A stretch of 29,716 nucleotides of DNA, from positions 23,733 to 53,448 of the forward strand of contig DISA01000064.1 of the NCBI GenBank assembly GCA_002421915.1, written 5' to 3'. This DNA is from Gallionellaceae bacterium UBA6222. GTDB taxonomy: Bacteria > Pseudomonadota > Gammaproteobacteria > Burkholderiales > Gallionellaceae. The position numbers were made by a program, and so were the translations under genes. This document shows, piece by piece, positions 24,311 to 29,716 of the stretch; within the stretch, counting starts at the first letter, position 1, and each line of letters starts with the position of its first letter. The notes under the pieces are model-generated. The model saw only the letters and a list, made by a program, of their open reading frames with translations, was not told where the DNA came from and did not search any database.

Positions 24311-25507
24311 ATGAACCAGCTGGAAATTTTCAATCAAATCAAGCGTGGCAGCGAAGAATTGCTACTTGAAGCTGACTTGGTCAAAAAACTGGAGCAGGGG
24401 CGCCCCTTGCGTGTCAAGGCCGGTTTCGATCCCACAGCACCCGACTTGCACCTTGGCCATACGGTGTTGTTGAACAAGATGCGCCAGTTGCAGGATTTGG
24501 GGCATCACGCCCTGTTCCTGATTGGTGACTTTACCGGCATGATCGGCGATCCAACCGGCAAGAATACGACCCGTCCGCCGTTGACACGCGAGCAGGTGCT
24601 CGCCAACGCCGAAAGTTATCGCGAGCAGGTGTTCAAAGTGCTCGATCCGGACAAGACCGAAGTCGTGTTCAATTCAAGCTGGATGGACAAGTTTAGTGCC
24701 GTGGATATGATCAAGCTGGCGGCAACACATACCGTGGCGCAAATGCTGGAGCGTGACGACTTCGGCAAACGCTACCGGTCCGGTCAACCCATCGCCATCC
24801 ATGAATTCCTCTATCCGCTGGTGCAAGGCTACGATTCGGTCGCGCTCAAAGCCGACATCGAGCTCGGCGGTACCGACCAGAAATTCAACCTGTTGATGGG
24901 GCGCGAATTGCAACGCCACTTTGGCCAGCCCGCGCAGTGCGTGCTCACCATGCCGCTGCTGGAAGGACTGGACGGCATCAACAAGATGTCCAAATCGTTG
25001 GGCAACTACATTGGCGTGACTGACACCCCGCAGGAAATGTTCGGCAAGGTCATGTCTGTCTCAGATGATCTGATGTGGCGCTATTACGACCTGCTCTCCT
25101 TTCGCAGTCTGGCGCAGATCGCCAATTTTCGTGAAGAAATGGCGCAGGGGCGCAATCCGCGCGACATCAAGGTGTTGCTGGCGCAGGAAATCGTCGCCCG
25201 CTTCCATTCGCAAAAAGCCGCCGAGGACGCGCTGACTGAATTCGAGGCGCGTTTCAAACAGGGGGTGTTGCCGGATGACATGCCGGAAATTGTCGTGCAG
25301 TCCACAAACGGCGGTATTGCTATTGCCAGCCTGCTCAAGCAGGCCAATCTGGTTGCCAGCACTTCCGAGGCGTTGCGCATGGTCGACCAGGGCGGGGTCC
25401 GGCTCAATGGCGAAAAGGTGAGCGACAAAGCCTTGCAGATCAAATCCGGTGCGATAGTGGTGGCGCAGGTCGGAAAACGCAAATTCGGGCGGGTAACGGT
25501 CGAATAA
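24311..25507 (+). CDS. tyrS: Tyrosyl-tRNA synthetase
   Basis: A 398-residue class I synthetase that charges tRNA-Tyr. The HIGH motif is HLGH (47-50), KMSKS is at 225-229, and [15 protein letters not shown] (186-200) and DPTGKNTTR fit the longer TyrZ-like group. A C-terminal S4 RNA-binding domain lies near 335-395 ([15 protein letters not shown]). The ATG at 24311 gives a family-typical start. A tRNA or rRNA gene does not follow in this window. Confidence 0.96.
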   Translation: MNQLEIFNQIKRGSEELLLEADLVKKLEQGRPLRVKAGFDPTAPDLHLGHTVLLNKMRQLQDLGHHALFLIGDFTGMIGDPTGKNTTRPPLTREQVLANAESYREQVFKVLDPDKTEVVFNSSWMDKFSAVDMIKLAATHTVAQMLERDDFGKRYRSGQPIAIHEFLYPLVQGYDSVALKADIELGGTDQKFNLLMGRELQRHFGQPAQCVLTMPLLEGLDGINKMSKSLGNYIGVTDTPQEMFGKVMSVSDDLMWRYYDLLSFRSLAQIANFREEMAQGRNPRDIKVLLAQEIVARFHSQKAAEDALTEFEARFKQGVLPDDMPEIVVQSTNGGIAIASLLKQANLVASTSEALRMVDQGGVRLNGEKVSDKALQIKSGAIVVAQVGKRKFGRVTVE

Positions 25508-25514
25508 ATTCAGG

Positions 25515-25543
25515 TTGTGTGCCGCAGGCGAGTTCGGTAGAAT
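25515..25543 (+). promoter_or_regulatory. Sigma-70 promoter of rpsU
   Basis: TTGTGT (25515-25520), a 17-base spacer and TAGAAT (25538-25543) lie 37 bases before the rpsU ATG. The -10 equals that of the rplM promoter. Confidence 0.72.
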
Positions 25544-25580
25544 CGCGCCCTCGATTTTTTAGGTTAAAGGTAGTTCGTCC

Positions 25581-25793
25581 ATGACAACCGTACGTGTAAA
25601 AGAGAATGAGCCGTTCGAAGTAGCGATGCGTCGTTTCAAGCGTTCCGTGGAGAAGACCGGTCTGTTGACCGAGTTGCGCGCCCGCGAGTTTTACGAGAAG
25701 CCTACTGCCGAGCGCAAGCGCAAGCTGGCCGCTGCCGTGAAGCGCCATTACAAGCGCCTGCGCAGTCAGACGCTGCCGCCCAAGTTGTACTGA
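25581..25793 (+). CDS. rpsU: 30S ribosomal protein S21
   Basis: A 70-residue very basic protein matching S21: [20 protein letters not shown] at the start, then [20 protein letters not shown] and a lysine/arginine-rich end. S21 assists initiation at the anti-Shine-Dalgarno end of 16S rRNA. AAAGGT lies upstream of the ATG. As first gene of the rpsU-dnaG-rpoD operon it has its own promoter, and a hairpin follows it. Confidence 0.97.
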   Translation: MTTVRVKENEPFEVAMRRFKRSVEKTGLLTELRAREFYEKPTAERKRKLAAAVKRHYKRLRSQTLPPKLY

Positions 25794-25808
25794 TTCTGTA
25801 TCTTGGGC

Positions 25809-25838
25809 AACGCCGCAATCCTTTGTGGTTGCGGCGTT
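25809..25838 (+). terminator. Hairpin between rpsU and yqeY, probable attenuator
   Basis: A perfect 10-bp stem AACGCCGCAA/TTGCGGCGTT with a 10-base loop is followed by TGCTTTTG, an interrupted T-run. A partial terminator here would let S21 be made in excess of primase and sigma factor, as known for the E. coli operon. Confidence 0.75.
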
Positions 25839-25860
25839 TGCTTTTGTGGAAAGAGGTCGC

Positions 25861-26307
25861 GTGAGCTTAAAAACCCAAATTACCGAAGACATGAAAACTG
25901 CGATGCGCGCCAGGGAAACCGCGCGCCTCGGGGCGATCCGTCTGTTGCTGGCCGCGATGAAGCAGCGCGAAGTCGATGAGCGTATCGAGCTGGCCGATGC
26001 CGACGTGCTGGCTATCATCGACAAGATGCTCAAGCAGCGGCGCGACTCGATCAGCCAGTACAAAGCGGCGGGACGCCAGGATCTGGTGGATGTCGAAGAA
26101 TTCGAAGTATCCGTGTTGCAGACCTATATGCCGCAGCAGATGAGCGAGGCCGAAATCGCGGTTGCCGTCGAGCAGGCCATCGCCGCCTCCGGCGCGGGCG
26201 GCGTGCAGGATATGGGCAAAGTGATGGCGGTCCTCAAGCCGCAATTGGCCGGGCGTGCCGATCTGGGCAAGGTGTCCGGGCTGGTCAAGGCAAAGCTGTC
26301 GAATTAA
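25861..26307 (+). CDS. GatB/YqeY domain protein
   Basis: A 148-residue YqeY-family protein: SLKTQITEDMKTAMRARE at the start, then RLLLAAMKQREVDE, IDKMLKQRRDSISQY and a C-terminal helical domain with VQDMGKVMAVLKPQL, related to the tail of GatB amidotransferase that contacts tRNA. Its exact function is unknown. The GTG at 25861 is chosen because AGAGG lies about 6 bases before it; the in-frame ATG at 25825 sits inside the hairpin. It lies between rpsU and dnaG, a common place in proteobacteria. Confidence 0.92.
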   Translation: MSLKTQITEDMKTAMRARETARLGAIRLLLAAMKQREVDERIELADADVLAIIDKMLKQRRDSISQYKAAGRQDLVDVEEFEVSVLQTYMPQQMSEAEIAVAVEQAIAASGAGGVQDMGKVMAVLKPQLAGRADLGKVSGLVKAKLSN

Positions 26308-26308
26308 T

Positions 26309-26433
26309 AAAAACCCACTGCGCGGCCAGATTGCTTCGTTGCGCGGTACTCAAAATCCTTATGTACAAAAGGTACATTCCGGTTTCTGTGCTCCGCGCGC
26401 CTTGCACTCCGGCCACTCGTAACGGTTTTTGAG
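26309..26433. repeat. Long imperfect palindrome (about 125 bases) between yqeY and dnaG
   Basis: The left arm starts AAAAACCC (26309) and the right arm ends GGTTTTTGAG (26433). At the centre ATGTAC (26361-26366) and GTACAT (26372-26377) pair perfectly around 5 bases. Between these the arms still pair in part, for example GCGCGG on the left with CCGCGC on the right and GGCC with GGCC. A near-full-length hairpin is possible. It looks like a miniature mobile palindromic repeat of the kind scattered between genes; dispersal cannot be judged from this window. Confidence 0.6.
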
Positions 26434-26475
26434 ATTCACGATAGAATCAAGCTTCTTATTAGCGCGAGGGCCGGC

Positions 26476-28206
26476 GTGATTCCAAAAAGTTTCATTCAGG
26501 ATCTGCTCAATCGCCTCGACATCGTGGATGTGGTCGAGCGCTACGTTCCGCTCAAGAAGGCCGGCGCCAACTACGTCGCCTGCTGTCCTTTCCACAACGA
26601 AAAATCCCCCTCCTTCACCGTCAGCCAGTCGAAGCAGTTCTACCACTGCTTCGGCTGCGGCGCGCACGGCACTGCCATCGGTTTTGTCATGGAGCATGCC
26701 GGGATGGGCTTCGTCGAGGCAGTAGAGGAGCTGGCGCGCGGCGTGGGATTGACCGTGCCGCAGGAGCAGTCGAATTTTGCACAACACAAGGTCGCGCCGG
26801 ATTTGTACGAGTTGATGCAGACCGCCACGCGTTACTACCGCGATCAACTCAAAAAGAATCCCCGTGCCATCGGCTACCTCAAGGGGCGCGGGTTGAGCGG
26901 GGAAGTGGCGGCGCGCTTTGGCATCGGCTATGCGCCGGATGATTGGCAGAACCTGAAAAATGCCGCACCGAATTATCAGGATGCCAGCCTGGTCGAAACC
27001 GGACTGGTGATCGAAGGCGAAGGCAAACGTTATGATCGTTTTCGCGACCGCATCATGTTTCCCATCATCAACGTGCGCGGGCAAGTCATCGGCTTTGGCG
27101 GGCGCGTGCTGGACCGGGGTGAACCCAAATATCTCAACTCACCGGAAACTGTTTTATTCGAAAAAGGCCACGAACTCTACGGCCTGTTCCAGGCGCAGAA
27201 AGCCATTCGCGCGCAGCAACGCGTGATCGTGGTCGAAGGCTACATGGACGTGGTGGCGCTGGCGCAGCACGGCGTGGAATATGCCGTTGCCACGCTGGGC
27301 ACCGCCACCACGCCTTATCACGTGCAAAAATTGCTGCGCCTGTGCGAGCAGGTGGTGTTCTGTTTCGACGGCGACAAGGCGGGGCAAAAAGCGGCTTGGC
27401 GCGCGCTGGAAAACGCGCTGCCGCAGTTGCAGGACGGCAAGCGCGTCGGCTTCCTGTTCTTGCCGGAAGCACACGACCCCGATACCTACATCCGCGAATT
27501 CGGCAGGGATGCATTCGAGCATGAGGTGGAGAATTCCATGCCGCTCTCCGGCTACCTGTTGCGCGAGTTGACCGCGCAGGTCGATCTGCACAGCCAGGAA
27601 GGGCGCAGCGCGCTATTAAAGAACGCGCAGCCGCTGCTCACGGCAATCACCGCGCCGACCACTGCACTTTTGTTGCGCAAGGAAGTGGCGGTGCTGGCCG
27701 GTGTGACGCAGGCCGAACTGGAGGCATTGTGGGCGGTCAAGCCGGTTGCCGCTCCGCGCCGCCCGGCGGCACAGAGAGTCAAGCGCGCAACCCCTTCCGG
27801 CCTGCGTGCCATGCTGCGCTGTCTGGTTATCCAGCCGGAACTGGCGCACAAGCTACCGCAAACATGGCAGGGCGAAGGGGCGGAAGGCGCGGCGATCCTG
27901 GCACTGGCCGACTGGTTGCGTGAATCAGCAGAGGAAACGAGTACGGCGGCACTGATCCAGCATTTTCAGGGAACAATGCACGAAACGGCATTTACCGCAG
28001 TACAGGCTGAAATCATTCATCTTGGCCAGGATTTTGACGTGATAGCCGAGTTTGCCGACATCCTGAACAATATAGTGCGTGAATCGGTCGATGCAGAGAT
28101 GTTTGTGCTGCAGGAAAAAGGTCTTGGCGGCATGTCGGAGCAGGAACGTGCGCGCTATGAAGAATTAAACGCACAATTGCGGCGAATCAAGAATGCCCCG
28201 AATTGA
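26476..28206 (+). CDS. dnaG: DNA primase DnaG
   Basis: A 576-residue primase that makes RNA primers for replication. The N-terminal CHC2 zinc finger has C37, H40, C58 and C61 (CCPFHNEKSPSF then FYHCFGCGAHG). The catalytic core includes RFRDRIMFPI and the Toprim VIVVEGYMDVV (250-260, E254) with CFDGDKAG (296-303). The C-terminal helical part (about 440-576) is the DnaB-binding domain. The start is GTG at 26476 with GAGGG 7 bases upstream; family alignment (IPKSFIQDLLNRLDIVDVV) supports it. Confidence 0.97.
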   Translation: MIPKSFIQDLLNRLDIVDVVERYVPLKKAGANYVACCPFHNEKSPSFTVSQSKQFYHCFGCGAHGTAIGFVMEHAGMGFVEAVEELARGVGLTVPQEQSNFAQHKVAPDLYELMQTATRYYRDQLKKNPRAIGYLKGRGLSGEVAARFGIGYAPDDWQNLKNAAPNYQDASLVETGLVIEGEGKRYDRFRDRIMFPIINVRGQVIGFGGRVLDRGEPKYLNSPETVLFEKGHELYGLFQAQKAIRAQQRVIVVEGYMDVVALAQHGVEYAVATLGTATTPYHVQKLLRLCEQVVFCFDGDKAGQKAAWRALENALPQLQDGKRVGFLFLPEAHDPDTYIREFGRDAFEHEVENSMPLSGYLLRELTAQVDLHSQEGRSALLKNAQPLLTAITAPTTALLLRKEVAVLAGVTQAELEALWAVKPVAAPRRPAAQRVKRATPSGLRAMLRCLVIQPELAHKLPQTWQGEGAEGAAILALADWLRESAEETSTAALIQHFQGTMHETAFTAVQAEIIHLGQDFDVIAEFADILNNIVRESVDAEMFVLQEKGLGGMSEQERARYEELNAQLRRIKNAPN

Positions 28207-28223
28207 GTAGCGGCTTACCCGCC

Positions 28224-28244
28224 CCGGCGCGACTTAAGCGCCGG
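28224..28244 (+). terminator. Hairpin between dnaG and rpoD, weak terminator
   Basis: A perfect 7-bp GC-rich stem CCGGCGC/GCGCCGG with a 7-base loop is followed by AAATGTTTT. The T-run is short and delayed, so partial termination or mRNA end processing is more likely than a full stop. Confidence 0.55.
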
Positions 28245-28264
28245 AAATGTTTTAAGAATTCGGG

Positions 28265-28270
28265 TATAAT
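28265..28270 (+). promoter_or_regulatory. Candidate -10 box before rpoD
   Basis: A perfect TATAAT lies 57 bases before the rpoD ATG. No good -35 sits 16-18 bases upstream (CGGAAAT region). It may give rpoD its own transcription in addition to the operon promoter. Confidence 0.45.
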
Positions 28271-28327
28271 CCGCGCCCTTTCGGCGGCACAACCGCCAAC
28301 GATTAACTTGATTTCCGGGAATCGAGC

Positions 28328-29716
28328 ATGGCGACTCAGCAAAATAAAACATCCACAACTACAACTGCCAAACGCACAAAAGCCGGGCGGGCGGTAGCGG
28401 GTGCCAAAGCAACGGCTGCCCAAAAGAAAGCCAGCATCAAGGCCAGCGAAGCGGTGGCGGCAAAAACAGTGGATAGCACGCAAGATGTGGAAGAGCGCCG
28501 TACACGCCTGAAAGCACTGATTCTGCTGGGCAAGGAACGCGGCTACCTGACTTTCGCGGAAATCAACGACCATCTGCCCGACATGCTGGAAGTGGAGCAA
28601 GTCGAAAGCGTGGTGAGCATGATCAACGACATGGGTATTTCGGTGTGCGATGTGGCGCCGGATACGGAAACCCTGACGATGACGGATGCGGCGGCACCGG
28701 TTGCCGATGAAGATGCAGCGGCCGAGGCGGAAGCCGCAATCTCCACAGTCGATTCAGAATTTGGCCGTACCACCGACCCGGTGCGCATGTATATGCGTGA
28801 AATGGGAGTGGTTAACCTGCTGACCCGGCAGGATGAGATCGAGATCGCCAAACGAATCGAAGAAGGTCTGAAGCATATGATTCAGGCGATTTCCGCCTGC
28901 CCCGCGACGATCGCCGAAATTCTGGCGCTGGCCACAAAAATTTCCAATGATGAGATGCGTGTCGATGAGCTGATTGATGGCTTCGTCGATGGCGAGGATG
29001 AGGCAAAGATCGGCAGCGACGACGAGGATGAGACGGTTGACTCGGATCATGAAGATGCGGACGATGCCGATACCGACGATGAAGAGGATGAAGAGGCCGC
29101 CGCTGAAGCGGCCGCCGCCGTTGCGGCAGCCAATCTCGCGCAATTAAGGGAAGATGCACTGGCTCGCTTTGAACTCATCGGCGATCTGTTTACCAAGATG
29201 GGCAAGGCATACGACAAATACGGTTACCGCAGCAAGCAGTACGACAAATTGCAACAGCAAATCTCGGATGAGTTGATGCAATTCCGTTTCTCCGCCAAAC
29301 AGGTAGACGCATTGTGCGACACCATGCGTCATTTGGTGGAGGATGTGCGCAGCAGTGAGCGTCTGATCCAGGATCTGTGTGTGAACAAGGCGCACATGCC
29401 GCGCCAGCACTTTATCAAGAGCTTCCCTTCCAACGAAATCAATCTGGCATGGGTTAAGCGCGAGATTGCCGCCAAAAAACCTTACAGTGAAGTTTTATCG
29501 CGCCATGAGGCGGCTATCGTGGATCAGCAAAAGCAGATGATCGCGCTGCAACAACGGGTTGGCATTCCCATCGTTGACCTGAAGGAAATCAATCGCCAGA
29601 TGACCAACGGCGAAGCCAAGGCACGCCGCGCCAAGCGCGACATGATTGAGGCTAACCTGCGTCTGGTGATCTCGATTGCGAAAAAATACACCAACCGCGG
29701 CCTGCAGTTCCTCGAC
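28328..29716 (+). CDS. rpoD: RNA polymerase sigma-70 factor RpoD (3' end cut off by the window)
   Basis: The first 463 residues of the housekeeping sigma factor; the frame is open to the window end. A threonine/lysine/alanine-rich leader (1-50) precedes region 1.1 (about 53-115: RLKALILLGKERGYLTFAEI). Region 1.2 has DPVRMYMREMG (150-160). A very acidic stretch (222-260) lies in the non-conserved region, followed by an alanine run. The last visible part, EANLRLVISIAKKYTNRG, starts region 2, so promoter-melting and -35 binding regions lie beyond the window. ATG is at 28328. It is third in the rpsU-dnaG-rpoD order. Confidence 0.97.
   Translation, partial: MATQQNKTSTTTTAKRTKAGRAVAGAKATAAQKKASIKASEAVAAKTVDSTQDVEERRTRLKALILLGKERGYLTFAEINDHLPDMLEVEQVESVVSMINDMGISVCDVAPDTETLTMTDAAAPVADEDAAAEAEAAISTVDSEFGRTTDPVRMYMREMGVVNLLTRQDEIEIAKRIEEGLKHMIQAISACPATIAEILALATKISNDEMRVDELIDGFVDGEDEAKIGSDDEDETVDSDHEDADDADTDDEEDEEAAAEAAAAVAAANLAQLREDALARFELIGDLFTKMGKAYDKYGYRSKQYDKLQQQISDELMQFRFSAKQVDALCDTMRHLVEDVRSSERLIQDLCVNKAHMPRQHFIKSFPSNEINLAWVKREIAAKKPYSEVLSRHEAAIVDQQKQMIALQQRVGIPIVDLKEINRQMTNGEAKARRAKRDMIEANLRLVISIAKKYTNRGLQFLD

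Noticed and set aside
1..29716. CRISPR array, insertion sequence, tRNA or rRNA genes
   Set aside because: No regularly spaced direct repeats, transposase-like protein, cloverleaf or rRNA sequence was noticed; a tRNA scan would settle the tRNA point.

Overview
The window reads as chromosomal DNA of a betaproteobacterium, probably of the Nitrosomonadales/Gallionellaceae type. The basis is moderately high GC, betaproteobacterial protein sequences, and the gene order rplM-rpsI-argC-(membrane coiled-coil protein)-bactofilin-erpA-anmK-M23 peptidase-tyrS followed by rpsU-yqeY-dnaG-rpoD. The genus is an inference. Genes are densely packed; many neighbours overlap by 4 bases (ATGA or GTGA), so translational coupling is common.

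Region 1 (1-4555, plus strand) is the end of a carbon-phosphorus lyase (phosphonate degradation) operon: phnK (5' end cut), phnL, phnM, phnN, phnP, and an EamA-family transporter coupled to phnP. Region 2 (about 4558-6644, minus strand) holds a GT4 glycosyltransferase, an overlapping PAP2 phosphatase and, just downstream, what looks like a frameshifted phoU remnant. A PhoB-box-like direct repeat lies upstream of the glycosyltransferase.

Region 3 (6645-8188) is an accessory pocket: about 420 bases without a gene, a HigB/HigA-type toxin-antitoxin pair, and a short ORF with an EF-hand-like loop. Region 4 (8189-13305, minus strand) has a lipoprotein of unknown function with a C-terminal twin CX3C motif, diacylglycerol kinase dgkA, the ornithine-lipid genes olsB and olsA, and an EAL-CBS-GGDEF signalling protein. 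Region 5 (13375-18153, plus strand) is a tightly coupled set: alpha/beta hydrolase, glycerophosphodiester phosphodiesterase, FAD-dependent glycerol-3-phosphate dehydrogenase and a glycerol-kinase-like FGGY kinase. It can be read as a route from (lyso)phospholipid or glyceride to dihydroxyacetone phosphate.

Region 6 (18174-29716) is core genome: ribosomal proteins L13 and S9, arginine synthesis, bactofilin, Fe-S carrier, anhydromuramate recycling, cell-wall peptidase, TyrRS, and the macromolecular-synthesis operon rpsU-yqeY-dnaG-rpoD, with rpoD cut by the window end.

The most notable overall pattern is that regions 1, 2, 4 and 5 share a phosphorus/membrane-lipid theme: phosphonate use, a phoU relic, possible glycolipid synthesis, phosphorus-free ornithine lipids, DAG recycling and glycerophosphodiester breakdown. 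That they act together under phosphate limitation is an inference. I did not find a CRISPR array, insertion sequence, tRNA or rRNA.
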